Shown here in pieces: positions 33,628-42,818 of a stretch of DNA of 64,000 nucleotides (position 1 is its first letter; each line of letters starts with the position of its first letter). Under the pieces are notes generated by a model. It had not been told where the DNA came from and made no database searches. It worked only from the letters and a program-made list of their open reading frames with translations. Origin of the DNA: 62-47 sp044463945. GTDB taxonomy: Bacteria; Pseudomonadota; Alphaproteobacteria; Rhizobiales; Xanthobacteraceae. The DNA lies in assembly GCA_044463945.1 (NCBI GenBank), contig JBIQLW010000019.1:1-64000 (forward strand), given 5' to 3'. The position numbers were made by a program, and so were the translations under genes.

Positions 33628-35176
33628 CCGGCAGGTCCTCGTCCGGCGCGGCCGGCAGCGTCAGGTGAAACGTCGCGCCGCCGGCGGCGTTGTTCTCTCC
33701 CCACATGCGGCCGCCGTGCGCTTCCACGATCGACCGGCTGATTGAAAGCCCGACCCCCATGCCTGTGTCCTTGGTGGTGAAGAAAGTCTGAAACAGGTTG
33801 GCGAGCGCCACCTCGCTGAACCCGTGGCCGGTGTCCATCACCGACAGCGCGACCGTGTCGTCGGCGGCGCGCGCGCTGGACACGATCAGTTCGCGCCGCG
33901 CTACGCCCGCCATCGCCTCCAGCGCGTTGCGGAACAGGTTGACCAGAACCTGCTGGATCTGCACCCGGTCGACCAGCACGCGGTCACACGTCGGATCGAG
34001 TTCGGAGCGCAGCATCACGTTCTGCTCGCGCGCGCCGGACAACCCCAGCGCGCCGGCTTCCTCGACCAGCCTGGCGAGGCTTTCGACGCGCTTTTCGGAC
34101 TCGCGCCGGCTGACGAAATCCCGCAGGCGGCGAATGATCTGGCCGGCGCGCAGCGCCTGCTCGGCGGCGCGATCCAGCGCCATCCCGACGCGGGCGGCAT
34201 TGGGATCGGGGCTTGTCTCAAGCAGGCGGCGCGATCCCTTCATGTAGTTGCTGATGGCGGCGAGCGGCTGGTTGAGTTCGTGGGCCAGCGCCGAGGCCAT
34301 CTCGCCCATGGCGCTCAGCCGCGAGACGTGGATCAGCTCCGATTGCAGTTCCTGAAGTTTTGCCTGGGTCTGCTGGTGCTCGGTGAGGTCGCGCACGAAG
34401 CCGGTGAAATGCCGCTCGCCGCCGGCGGTCATCTCGCCGACCGACAGGTGCATGGGAAAGGTCGAGCCGTCGCGGCGCTTTCCAGTGACGATGCGGCCGA
34501 TGCCGATGATGTGGCGTTCGCCGGTGGATTTGTAGCGCTCAAGGTAGCCGTCGTGCCGGCTGCGGTCCGGCTCCGGCATGAGAATGCTGACGTTCTGCCC
34601 GACCGCCTCGGCTTCGGAGAAGCCGAACAGCCGCTGGGCGGCGGAGCTGAAGCGCTGGATGATGCCGTGGTCGTCGATCACGATCATCGCGTCCGGAACG
34701 GTATCGAGGATCGAATGGAGATGGCCCTCGCGTGCGCGCAACGCCTCCTCCAACTGCTTCTGATCGTCGATATCGAGCACCGCGCCGCATACGCGGACGG
34801 GCGTGCCGTCCTCGTTCCTGACCAGGCCGCCGCGGGCGCGCACCCAGCGGCTTTTTCCGGACGTCTTGCGCAGCCGGTACTGAAGATCGAATCTAGCGCC
34901 TGTCTCGACGGTCCGTTGCAGCGCGGCCCGCGTGCGCTCCTGATCGTCGGGGTCGAGCCGCGACAGGAAAAGATCCAACGTCACCGCGGCGTCGGGCGCG
35001 ACGCCGAACAACTGCCGCGCCGCGTTGGACCAGAACAACTCCCCGGTGGCGAGCGCAAGGTCCCAGATGCCGATGCCCGATCCGTCGATGCCGCGTTGCA
35101 GATCGCGGTCGAGAAACAGCCCGCTCAACGCGGTTGAGCCGTCGTCGATCTCGGCGGTGGTGTTTCGGTGAGGCAT
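33617..35176 (-). CDS. fixL: Oxygen-sensing histidine kinase FixL
   Basis: A 519-residue soluble kinase with no membrane helix. A first PAS spans about residues 27-140 and a heme PAS about 150-265. The heme ligand is His208 (SRHDGYLERY), with the signalling Arg 20 residues later (Arg228, GIGRIVTGKRRDG). The dimerisation helix carries His299 (AHELNQPL), and the ATPase domain has NLFRNALEAM, DTGHGF and GMGVGLSISRSI. It is very close to Bradyrhizobium japonicum FixL. The start is ATG 35176. The frame extends 13 codons upstream without extra domain content. Confidence 0.95.
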   Translation of the reverse strand: MPHRNTTAEIDDGSTALSGLFLDRDLQRGIDGSGIGIWDLALATGELFWSNAARQLFGVAPDAAVTLDLFLSRLDPDDQERTRAALQRTVETGARFDLQYRLRKTSGKSRWVRARGGLVRNEDGTPVRVCGAVLDIDDQKQLEEALRAREGHLHSILDTVPDAMIVIDDHGIIQRFSSAAQRLFGFSEAEAVGQNVSILMPEPDRSRHDGYLERYKSTGERHIIGIGRIVTGKRRDGSTFPMHLSVGEMTAGGERHFTGFVRDLTEHQQTQAKLQELQSELIHVSRLSAMGEMASALAHELNQPLAAISNYMKGSRRLLETSPDPNAARVGMALDRAAEQALRAGQIIRRLRDFVSRRESEKRVESLARLVEEAGALGLSGAREQNVMLRSELDPTCDRVLVDRVQIQQVLVNLFRNALEAMAGVARRELIVSSARAADDTVALSVMDTGHGFSEVALANLFQTFFTTKDTGMGVGLSISRSIVEAHGGRMWGENNAAGGATFHLTLPAAPDEDLPDVA

Positions 35177-35315
35177 CGCGTCATGGGTCCGCAGGCTTCG
35201 AAGACACATTCTCACTTGCCCGTCGCGGTCAGCATATCGCCGGAGGGGCGGGCGGACCAGAGCGGCAGCGGGGGACGATCGGTCGCGGGCGAGGGGCCGC
35301 CGTTGCCATCCCGCG

Positions 35316-35759
35316 TCAGGCGGTCTGGAGATGGCCGCGCGCCCATTCGACGATCTGATGGACGTTCATCGCGCCGGAGACGCGGTCTTGCTCGCGGCCG
35401 TCGCGAAACAGGATCATGGTCGGGATACCGCGAATGCCGAGCCGCGCCGCGACATCGGGCTCGGCGTCGGAGTTGAGCTTGATGAGCCGCATCTCGGGTT
35501 CGAGCTGCACCGCCGCGGCCGCGTAGGCCGGCGCCATCATCCGGCACGGCCCGCACCACGGCGCCCAGACATCGACCAGCACCGGAACGCCGCTGCGCGC
35601 GATCTGCCGCGCATACATCGCGGCGTCGGCATCGACCGGATGGCCGTCGAACAGCGCCGCCTTGCAGACGCCGCAGCGCGCGGCGCTGGGGTCGCGGCCG
35701 CCGGCCACCCGGTTCACCGCCGCGCAATGCGGGCAGACGATGTTGCGATCTGCGGTCAT
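35316..35759 (-). CDS. trxC: Thioredoxin 2
   Basis: A 147-residue thioredoxin with an N-terminal zinc ribbon (Cys9, Cys12, Cys29, Cys32; CPHC and CGVC) and the active site WCGPC with Cys69 and Cys72. The GIRGIPTMILF cis-proline region is intact. It reduces protein disulfides and can also reduce persulfides. It lies 82 bases downstream of the BigR/SqrR-type repressor on the same strand, which points to co-regulation by reactive sulfur. Start at ATG 35759. Confidence 0.93.
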   Translation of the reverse strand: MTADRNIVCPHCAAVNRVAGGRDPSAARCGVCKAALFDGHPVDADAAMYARQIARSGVPVLVDVWAPWCGPCRMMAPAYAAAAVQLEPEMRLIKLNSDAEPDVAARLGIRGIPTMILFRDGREQDRVSGAMNVHQIVEWARGHLQTA

Positions 35760-35841
35760 GTCGTCCTTCCTTGTCGTTGCCGGGACATCAGGGCGCTCGC
35801 CAGCACATGGTTCGCCGGGCGCGCCGTTCAACGCCGGGGGT

Positions 35842-36174
35842 TCATTTCCTTGGCTTCCCGCGCGACGGTTTGCGGCCGCCGGCCGTGCAGAACGCCGCGT
35901 GCAGCGCGCCGACGATGGTCAGGATCTCCGGCCGGGTGATGGAATAATACACCGTAGTGCCCTCGCGGCGGGCCTCGACCAGCCCGTCCGAACGCAGCCG
36001 CATCAGTTGCTGCGACATCGGCACCTGCTCGATGTCGAGCTGCTGGCGCAGTTCGGCCACCGACTTCTCGCCGTCCACCAGCGCGCACAGCACCAGAAGG
36101 CGCTGCGGGTGGGACAGGCTGCGCATCAGCGTCGCGGCCGACTCGGCGGCCGGAATCATTTCTCTTACATTCAT
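35842..36174 (-). CDS. BigR/SqrR-type ArsR-family persulfide-sensing repressor
   Basis: A 110-residue winged-helix repressor (LMRSLSHPQRLLVLCALVDG; VPMSQQLMRLRSDGLVEARREG). Two cysteines, Cys30 and Cys96, lie 66 residues apart, exactly as in Rhodobacter SqrR (Cys41/Cys107). There they form a polysulfide bridge that releases DNA. No ArsR metal motif (ELCVCDL) is present. The start is ATG 36174, although the frame opens 20 codons earlier. A candidate operator overlaps this start, and the divergent gene encodes an SQR-like enzyme. Sensing of sulfide-derived persulfide is therefore likely. Confidence 0.9.
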   Translation of the reverse strand: MNVREMIPAAESAATLMRSLSHPQRLLVLCALVDGEKSVAELRQQLDIEQVPMSQQLMRLRSDGLVEARREGTTVYYSITRPEILTIVGALHAAFCTAGGRKPSRGKPRK

Positions 36175-36184
36175 AGTCTTGAAT
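36169..36184. promoter_or_regulatory. ATTC-N8-GAAT operator for the SqrR-type repressor
   Basis: ATTCATAGTCTTGAAT matches the ATTC-N8-GAAT site reported for SqrR. It overlaps the repressor's own start codon and sits about 160 bases before the divergent SQR-like gene, in an AT-rich patch. This suggests autorepression and control of both directions. Confidence 0.65.
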
Positions 36185-36341
36185 TTATAATATTTGAATG
36201 CTACGTACAAGCCCGGAACCTTGAGAAGGCTCAAGCGGTCCGCGGCGAGCGGTCCCTACAGTCATAAGGTCCCGGTTTGGAGAAGCAAGACGCCAACGCC
36301 GCCGGCGGACACCGGCGGCAACCTCGAACGGAGGGAATGCC

Positions 36342-37634
36342 ATGTCTCATATCGTGGTTCTCGGCGCCGGTCTGGGTGGCCTTCTCATGGCCTATGAGAT
36401 GAAGGCCCGGATGCGGCGCGACGACCGCCTGACCGTCGTCAGTCTCGGCTCGACCTATTCCTTTGTGCCCTCGAATCCGTGGGTCGCCGTCGGCTGGCGG
36501 CAACCTGACGACATCGCCGTCGATCTCGCGCCGGTGCTGAAGGCGCGCGACATCGCCTTGCGGCCGGAGGGCGCCAAGCGCGTCCATCCGAACGACAACC
36601 GCATCGAACTCAACGACGGTTCGATGATCGACTACGACTATCTGATCGTCGCCACCGGGCCGGACCTCGCTTTCGACGAAATCCCCGGCTTCGGCCCCGA
36701 GGGGCACACCCAGTCGGTGTGCCAGATCGATCATGCCGTTGCCGCCAAGGCGGCGTTCGACAAGCTCGTCAAGACACCGGGGCCGGTGGTGATCGGCGCG
36801 GTGCAGGGCGCGTCCTGCTACGGGCCGGCCTATGAGTTCGCCTTCATTCTCGACACCGCGCTGCGCAACGCCCGCGTCCGCGACCGGGTGCCGATGACCT
36901 TCGTGACCCCTGAGCCTTACATCGGCCATCTCGGGCTCGACGGCGTCGGCGACACCAAGGGGCTGATCGAAAGCGCGATGCGCGAGCGTCACATCAAATG
37001 GATCACCAACGCCCGCACCACCAGGGTCGAAGCCGGCAAGCTCAACGTCGAGGAGGTCAATGACGATGGCTCGGTCAAGACCATTCACGAACTGCCGTTC
37101 GCGTTCTCGATGCTGCTGCCCGCGTTCCGCGGCGTGCCGGCGGTCGCCGGCATCGAGGGGCTGACCAATCCGCGCGGCTTCATCGTCATCGACAAGCATC
37201 AGCGCAATCCGGCGTTTCCGAACGTCTTCGGCATCGGCGTGTGCGTCGCCATCCCGCCGGTCGGCAAGACGCCGCTCGCGATCGGCGTGCCGAAAACCGG
37301 CTTCATGATCGAATCGATGGCCACCGCCACCGCCGAGAACATCGGCGCGCTGCTGAAGGGCGAGACGCCGAAGGCGGTCGCGACCTGGAACGCGGTCTGC
37401 CTCGCCGATTTCGGCGACGACGGCATCGCCTTCGTCGCGCAGCCGCAGATTCCGCCGCGCAACGTCAACTGGTCGTCGCAGGGCTATTGGGTCCATGCCG
37501 CCAAGGTCGGCTTCGAGAAATACTTCCTGCGCAAGATCCGGCAGGGCAAGGCCGAAACCTTCTACGAAAATCTCGTCCTCGACGTGCTCGGCATCAAGAA
37601 GCTGAGGGACATCCACATGGAGACGGCCGACTAG
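36342..37634 (+). CDS. Sulfide:quinone-reductase-like FAD oxidoreductase
   Basis: A 430-residue flavoprotein with the FAD motif VVLGAGLGGLLMAYEM at residues 5-20 and a second dinucleotide region DYLIVATGPDLAF. Cys127 and Cys159 (GASCYGPAYEFAF) correspond to the redox cysteines of sulfide:quinone reductases, and Cys301 (IGVCVAIPPVGKTPL) is a candidate third. A C-terminal amphipathic region (KYFLRKIRQGKAETFYE) could bind the membrane. It is likely to oxidise sulfide to sulfane sulfur and pass electrons to quinone. Related flavocytochrome c or persulfide enzymes remain possible. First gene of a rightward operon. Confidence 0.85.
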   Translation: MSHIVVLGAGLGGLLMAYEMKARMRRDDRLTVVSLGSTYSFVPSNPWVAVGWRQPDDIAVDLAPVLKARDIALRPEGAKRVHPNDNRIELNDGSMIDYDYLIVATGPDLAFDEIPGFGPEGHTQSVCQIDHAVAAKAAFDKLVKTPGPVVIGAVQGASCYGPAYEFAFILDTALRNARVRDRVPMTFVTPEPYIGHLGLDGVGDTKGLIESAMRERHIKWITNARTTRVEAGKLNVEEVNDDGSVKTIHELPFAFSMLLPAFRGVPAVAGIEGLTNPRGFIVIDKHQRNPAFPNVFGIGVCVAIPPVGKTPLAIGVPKTGFMIESMATATAENIGALLKGETPKAVATWNAVCLADFGDDGIAFVAQPQIPPRNVNWSSQGYWVHAAKVGFEKYFLRKIRQGKAETFYENLVLDVLGIKKLRDIHMETAD

Positions 37635-37662
37635 GCCGCTCCGCAAACCAAAGGAGATGATG

Positions 37663-37866
37663 ATGACGGTCGATCGCGCGGTGATGTTGTTCGCGGGCTT
37701 CATGGTTCTGGCCTCGCTGGGGCTGGGTTTCTACGTGTCGCCCTGGTGGTATCTGCTCACGGCCTTTGTCGGGTTCAACCTGATGCAGGCGTCGATCACC
37801 GGCTTCTGTCCGGCGGCGATGATCTTCCGGAGACTCGGCTGCCCCGCCGGCATGGCGTTCAAATAA
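37663..37866 (+). CDS. DUF2892-type small membrane protein
   Basis: A 67-residue protein with two hydrophobic helices: VDRAVMLFAGFMVLASLGLG and SPWWYLLTAFVGFNLMQASI. It then has the conserved TGFCPAAMIFRRLGCP, matching the membrane tail of YgaP-type rhodanese proteins (DUF2892). AAGGAG lies 6 bases before the third of three consecutive ATGs (37657, 37660, 37663), so I chose 37663. Such proteins often accompany sulfur-transfer genes. Confidence 0.85.
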   Translation: MTVDRAVMLFAGFMVLASLGLGFYVSPWWYLLTAFVGFNLMQASITGFCPAAMIFRRLGCPAGMAFK

Positions 37867-37934
37867 CAACCCGTATCGTGATGATGCGGCGGCCGGGCAA
37901 AGCCCCGCCGTCGCTGGTGAAAGCTTCGCGTCTC

Positions 37935-38948
37935 ATGTTCCGACTGATTTCGCGCGCTGGGGCGGTGATCCTCGTGGTGACGCTGGTTCTCGGCATCGCG
38001 GAGGCGTGGGCCGCCGAATTTACCGTCCGGGCGATCACCATCCCCGAGATGAAGGCGGTGTTCGGCCAGGTCGAAAGCCGCATCGTGGTGCCGGCGCGCG
38101 CCCGCATCGGCGGCTCGGTGCGTGAGCTTCGCGTCACGCAGGGCGATCAGGTCCGCGAAGGGCAGGCGATCGCCGTTGTCGTCGACGACAAGCTCAAGCT
38201 TCAGCTCAACGCCGCCGACGCCAAGATCGAGGCGCTCAACTCGCAACTCGACAACGCGCGGATCCAGTTGGACCGGGCGCAGCAGCTTCGCGCCACCGGC
38301 ACCGGGACGCAGGCCAGCCTCGACCAGGCGCGGATGCAGTTCGAGGTGGCGACCAATCAGGTCGCCGCCGCCAGGGCCGAGAAGACCGTCATCGAGCAGA
38401 GCGCGCGGGAGGGCACCGTGCTGGCGCCTGCGGCGGGCCGCGTGCTCACCGTGCCGGTGACGCTCGGCTCCGTGGTGATGCCCGGCGAGGATATCGCCCG
38501 CATCGCGCCGGGGCCGTATTATCTGCGGTTGTCGCTGCCGGAGCGCCATGCCGGCGAAATCGTGCAGGGCGCCGACGTGGTGGTCGGCGCGCGCGGGCTG
38601 ACGAGCGCGCCGGGCGAACTGTCCGCCGCGCATCGCGGCCGCATCGCCAAGGTCTATCCGGAGATTGCCGACGGGCGCGTGATCGCCGACGTCGAGGTCG
38701 ATGGCGTCGGCGATTACTTCGTCAACGAGCGGACGCTGGTGTCGATCCCGGTCGGCAAGCGCACGGTGCTCGCCGTGCCGCCGGCGGCGATCCGCACCAC
38801 CCACGGCGTCGATTATGTCCGCGTCGTCACCGGCGGCGGCGCGATGGACGTCGCCGTCATTCTCGGCGAAGCCTTTACCGACAACGGCGCGGGCCGCATC
38901 GAAATTCTCACCGGCCTGCGTGACGGCGACCGGATCGTGCTGCCATGA
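37935..38948 (+). CDS. RND efflux periplasmic adaptor
   Basis: A membrane-fusion protein of about 337 residues. Its signal sequence is LISRAGAVILVVTLVLGIAEAWAAEF. The lipoyl half-motifs are VPARARIGGSVRELRVTQGD and LAPAAGRVLTVPVTLGSVV, on either side of a coiled coil (about 85-145: INAADAKIEALNSQLDNARI-like heptads). The beta-barrel and membrane-proximal domains are present. It connects the RND pump to an outer-membrane channel, which is not encoded here. Starts at 37881 or 37884 are also possible; 37935 begins the signal peptide. Overlaps the pump gene by four bases. Confidence 0.88.
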   Translation: MFRLISRAGAVILVVTLVLGIAEAWAAEFTVRAITIPEMKAVFGQVESRIVVPARARIGGSVRELRVTQGDQVREGQAIAVVVDDKLKLQLNAADAKIEALNSQLDNARIQLDRAQQLRATGTGTQASLDQARMQFEVATNQVAAARAEKTVIEQSAREGTVLAPAAGRVLTVPVTLGSVVMPGEDIARIAPGPYYLRLSLPERHAGEIVQGADVVVGARGLTSAPGELSAAHRGRIAKVYPEIADGRVIADVEVDGVGDYFVNERTLVSIPVGKRTVLAVPPAAIRTTHGVDYVRVVTGGGAMDVAVILGEAFTDNGAGRIEILTGLRDGDRIVLP

Positions 38949-41900
38949 AACTCGGGATCGCAGGCGGCCTGACGCGAGCCTTCATCGCGTCGCCCCTGAC
39001 GCCGCTGTTCCTGCTGGCGTCGCTGGCGCTCGGGCTGGTCGCGCTGGTGACGCTGCCGCGCGAGGAGGAGCCGCAGATCTCGGTGCCGATGGTCGATATC
39101 CACGTCACCGCCAACGGCTTGAGGGCGGAGGACGCCGTCAAGCTGGTGACCGAGCCGTTGGAGACCATCGTCAAGAGCATCGACGGCGTCGAGCACGTCT
39201 ATTCGCAGACCGAGGACGACGGCACCGTGGTCACCGCGCGTTTCAAGGTCGGCACCAACTCCGACGCCGCCATTCTCCGGGTGCACGAGAAGGTGCGCGC
39301 CAACATCAACCGCATCCCGGTCGGCATTCCCGAGCCGCTGATCGTCGGCCGCGGCATCGACGATGTGGCGATCGTAGTGGTGACGCTGCGCCCGACGCCG
39401 GACGTGGCGGCGCGCTGGACCGCGAACGGGCTGACGCGGCTGGCCCGCGAGTTGCAGGTCGAGGTGTCGAAGCTGCCCGACATCGGCCTCACCTATCTGG
39501 TCGGCGAGCAGCCCGAGCAGTTCCGCGTCGAGCCCGATCCCGAGCGGCTGTCGCTGTACGGCATCACGCTGCAACAGCTTGCCGCCAAGATCGAGGGCGC
39601 CAACAGCTCGTTCCGTGTCGGCACCGTGCGCGAACAGACGCAGCAGCGCGCCATCGTCGCCGGCCAGACCTTGCAGGCGCTGCCCGAGATCGGCAACATC
39701 CTGTTGACGGCGCGCGACGGCCGCCCGGTCTATGTCCGCGACGTCGCCCGTGTCGTGCTGGCGACCGCGCCCGCCGAAAACCGCGTCACCGATATCCGCA
39801 AGACGGCGGAGGCCGCGCTTGAGCACGCGCCCGCCGTCTCGCTCGCCATCGCCAAGCGCCCCGGCGCCAACGCGGTGGTGATCGCCGACGAGATCGTGCG
39901 GCGGCTGGAGCAGGCGCGCGGGCAGATCTTCCCCGAAGACGTCGAGATGACTGTCACCCGCAACTACGGCGAGACGGCCAACGAGAAAGCCAACGAACTG
40001 CTGTTCCATCTCGGCCTCGCCACGATTTCGATCGTGATTCTGGTCGCGGTCGCCATCGGCTGGCGCGAGGCGCTGGTGGTGGCGGTGGTGATCCCCACCA
40101 CCATCCTGCTGACGCTGTTCGCGTCGTGGATCATGGGCTACACGCTCAACCGCGTCAGCCTGTTCGCGCTGATCTTCTCCATCGGCATTCTGGTGGACGA
40201 CGCCATCGTGGTGATCGAGAACATCGCCCGCCACTGGGCGATGCGCGACGGCCGCTCGCGCGCGCAGGCCGCGATCGACGCGGTCGCCGAGGTCGGCAAT
40301 CCGACCATCGTCGCGACGCTGACGGTGGTGGCGGCGCTGCTGCCGATGCTGTTCGTGTCCGGCATGATGGGGCCCTACATGAGCCCGATCCCGGCCAACG
40401 CCTCGGCCGCGATGCTGTTCTCGTTCTTCGTCGCCGTCATCCTGACGCCGTGGCTGATGATGAAGCTTGGAGGGGCCGGCGCGGCTGGCGGTCACGAGGA
40501 AGCCGGCGGTGGTCGCCTCGGCCGGCTCTATGTCGCGGTCGCGAAGCCCATTCTGGCGTCGCGCCGGCGCGCGTGGATTTTCCTGGCTCTGGTCGGGGTC
40601 GCGACGCTGGCCTCGCTCGCGCTGTTCTACACCAGGCACGTCACGGTGAAGCTTTTGCCGTTCGACAACAAGGCCAATCTTCAGGTCGTGCTCGATCTGC
40701 CGAAAGGATCGTCGGTCGAGGACACCGACCGGGCGCTGCAAATGATGGCGGAGCGGCTCGCCCCGGTGCCGGAGATCGTCTCGTTCCAGACCTATGCCGG
40801 CACCGCCGCGCCGTTCGATTTCAACGGTCTGGTGCGGCATTATTATCTGCGCGCCGGCCCCGAGCAGGGCGACATCGCCATCAACCTTTTGCCGAAGGGC
40901 GACCGCGCGCGGGCGAGCCACGCCATCGCGCTGGAGGTGCGCGAGCGGCTGCGCGGCATCGGCCTGCCGCAGGGCACGATCGTCAAGGTGGTGGAGCCGC
41001 CGCCCGGCCCGCCGGTGCTGGGCACGCTGCTGGCCGAGATCTACGGTCCCGATGCCGACACCCGGCGCGCGGTGGCCGCCAAGGTGCGCGCGGCGTTTGC
41101 GAGCGTGCCGTTCATCGTCGATGTCGACGACAGTTACCACAACGCGCCGCAGCGGGTGCGCGTCGCGATCAATCAGGACAACCTCGAATACTACAAGGTC
41201 GAGCAGGCCGACGTGTACGACACGCTGCGCTATCTCTACGGCGGCGCCACGGTCGGCTATTCCCAGCGCGGCGGCGGCCGCTACCCGATCGCCATCCGCC
41301 TCGCGTTGCCCAAGGCCGGCGCGGTGATGGACGCGCGCGCGCTGACCACGCCGGTGCCCGCCAACGCGCTGCCCGGCGGCCGCGGCGTGGTCGAGCTTGG
41401 CGACGTCGTCGGCGTGTCGCGCGAACCGGCGTCGTGGCCGGTGTTCCGCCACAACGGCCGCCCCGCCGAGATGGTGATGGCCGAGCTCGCCGGCGCCTAT
41501 GAAGCGCCGATCTACGGAATGCTCGCGGTGCGCGACGCGATCGAGCGGATCGACTGGGGCAACCTGCCCAAGCCCGAAATTGCGCTGCACGGCCAGCCCG
41601 ACGACGAGAGCCGCCCGACACTGTTGTGGGACGGCGAATGGGAGGTGACGTGGGTGACCTTCCGCGACATGGGCGCGGCCTTCATGGTGGCGATCCTCGG
41701 CATTTACATCCTCGTCGTCGCGCAGTTCGGCTCGTTCAAGCTGCCGCTGGTGATCCTGACGCCGATCCCACTCACCTTCATCGGCATCATGCTCGGCCAC
41801 TGGCTGTTTAACGCGCCGTTCACCGCGACATCGATGATCGGCTTCATCGCGCTGGCCGGCATCATCGTGCGCAACTCGATCCTGCTGGTGGATTTCATCC

Positions 41901-42187
41901 GCCACGCGCGCCGGCCCGATCAGCCGCTGCGCGATATCCTGCTGGAAGCCGGCGCGATCCGCTTCAAGCCGATCCTTTTGACCGCCATCGCGGCGATGAT
42001 CGGCGCGGCGGTGATCCTCACCGATCCGATCTTCCAGGGGCTGGCGATCTCGCTGCTGTTCGGCCTCGCGTCCTCCACCGCGCTCACCGTGCTGGTCATC
42101 CCGGCGATCTACGTCGTGCTGCGCGGTGGCCGGCGCACGCCGCCGTCCCCGTCGCCCACGGCTGAGGCCGGTGCGGCGTTACCCTGA
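38945..42187 (+). CDS. RND-family efflux pump
   Basis: A 1080-residue inner-membrane proton antiporter. The twelve-helix pattern is two repeats, each with a large periplasmic loop. Visible signatures are FALIFSIGILVDDAIVVIEN around helix 4, with the proton-relay Asp pair, and GFIALAGIIVRNSILLVDFI in helix 10. It is shorter in the docking region than AcrB. It lies in a sulfide-controlled operon with an SQR-like enzyme and a DUF302 protein, so its cargo may be a sulfur species, metal or toxic thiol adduct. That is inference. The ATGA overlap shows coupling to the adaptor. Confidence 0.92.
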   Translation: MKLGIAGGLTRAFIASPLTPLFLLASLALGLVALVTLPREEEPQISVPMVDIHVTANGLRAEDAVKLVTEPLETIVKSIDGVEHVYSQTEDDGTVVTARFKVGTNSDAAILRVHEKVRANINRIPVGIPEPLIVGRGIDDVAIVVVTLRPTPDVAARWTANGLTRLARELQVEVSKLPDIGLTYLVGEQPEQFRVEPDPERLSLYGITLQQLAAKIEGANSSFRVGTVREQTQQRAIVAGQTLQALPEIGNILLTARDGRPVYVRDVARVVLATAPAENRVTDIRKTAEAALEHAPAVSLAIAKRPGANAVVIADEIVRRLEQARGQIFPEDVEMTVTRNYGETANEKANELLFHLGLATISIVILVAVAIGWREALVVAVVIPTTILLTLFASWIMGYTLNRVSLFALIFSIGILVDDAIVVIENIARHWAMRDGRSRAQAAIDAVAEVGNPTIVATLTVVAALLPMLFVSGMMGPYMSPIPANASAAMLFSFFVAVILTPWLMMKLGGAGAAGGHEEAGGGRLGRLYVAVAKPILASRRRAWIFLALVGVATLASLALFYTRHVTVKLLPFDNKANLQVVLDLPKGSSVEDTDRALQMMAERLAPVPEIVSFQTYAGTAAPFDFNGLVRHYYLRAGPEQGDIAINLLPKGDRARASHAIALEVRERLRGIGLPQGTIVKVVEPPPGPPVLGTLLAEIYGPDADTRRAVAAKVRAAFASVPFIVDVDDSYHNAPQRVRVAINQDNLEYYKVEQADVYDTLRYLYGGATVGYSQRGGGRYPIAIRLALPKAGAVMDARALTTPVPANALPGGRGVVELGDVVGVSREPASWPVFRHNGRPAEMVMAELAGAYEAPIYGMLAVRDAIERIDWGNLPKPEIALHGQPDDESRPTLLWDGEWEVTWVTFRDMGAAFMVAILGIYILVVAQFGSFKLPLVILTPIPLTFIGIMLGHWLFNAPFTATSMIGFIALAGIIVRNSILLVDFIRHARRPDQPLRDILLEAGAIRFKPILLTAIAAMIGAAVILTDPIFQGLAISLLFGLASSTALTVLVIPAIYVVLRGGRRTPPSPSPTAEAGAALP

Positions 42188-42203
42188 ACCAGAGGAGTCT
42201 GTC

Positions 42204-42590
42204 ATGAGCTATTACTTCGCAAAGACGCTTCATTGCTCGTTCGACGAGGCCGTGCAGCACGCCACCGCCGCGCTGAAGAATGCCGGCTTCGGCATCATCA
42301 CCGAGATCGACGTCAAAACGACGTTCAAGCAGAAGCTCGGCATCGATTTCCGCGGCTATCGCATTCTCGGCGCGTGCAATCCCGGCATGGCGCGCGAGGC
42401 GCTGGAGATCGAGGACAAGATCGGCACCATGTTGCCGTGTAACGTGATCGTTCAGGACCTCGGCGGCGGCGCCGTCGAGGTCGCGGCCATCGATCCGGTC
42501 GCGTCGATGGCCGCGGTGCCGAACCCGACGCTGCATCAGGTGGCGGGCAAGGTGCGCGACATGCTGCGCAAGGTCGTCGAGGCGCTGTGA
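42204..42590 (+). CDS. DUF302-domain protein
   Basis: A 128-residue protein. It matches the DUF302 pattern: YYFAKTLHCSFDEAVQHATA, KNAGFGIITEIDVKTTFKQK, YRILGACNPGMAREALEIED and LPCNVIVQDLGGG. The conserved CNP cysteine may be reactive. No signal peptide is seen. AGAGGAG precedes ATG 42204, 16 bases after the RND pump gene. DUF302 proteins are often found with sulfide or peroxide defence genes, but their reaction is not established. Last gene of the operon; repeats follow. Confidence 0.88.
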   Translation: MSYYFAKTLHCSFDEAVQHATAALKNAGFGIITEIDVKTTFKQKLGIDFRGYRILGACNPGMAREALEIEDKIGTMLPCNVIVQDLGGGAVEVAAIDPVASMAAVPNPTLHQVAGKVRDMLRKVVEAL

Positions 42591-42656
42591 CGGAGGATCG
42601 TTCCGGCAACGGCGGCGCGATCCCTGAAAGCACGAAAGAGCGTGCAACGCGGTAAC

Positions 42657-42759
42657 CGTCATACTCGGCGAAGGCGGAGTATCCAGTATTCCGTATTGGA
42701 TTAAATTTTCCATACGCCCACCCGGATTACGGGATCGTCCGCCTTCGCGGACGATGACG
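42657..42759. repeat. Composite dispersed repeat
   Basis: CGTCATACTCGGCGAAGGCG (from 42657) and GGGATCGTCCGCCTTCGCGG (from about 42731) form the same two-arm element as at 14391-14494. It fills the gap between the DUF302 gene and the convergent PhaC-like gene. Confidence 0.8.
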
Positions 42760-42818
42760 CCTCGTTTCCGGTCGGGTTCTCTGGATCACGCCGTCGGTGA
42801 ACCTTAACTCATCAGCCC

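Noticed and set aside
38813..41905. A 1030-codon open frame on the minus strand
   Set aside because: It lies entirely opposite the RND pump, whose motifs and operon overlaps are clear. The minus translation is Arg-, His- and Asp-rich low-complexity sequence, the usual antisense shadow in GC-rich DNA.
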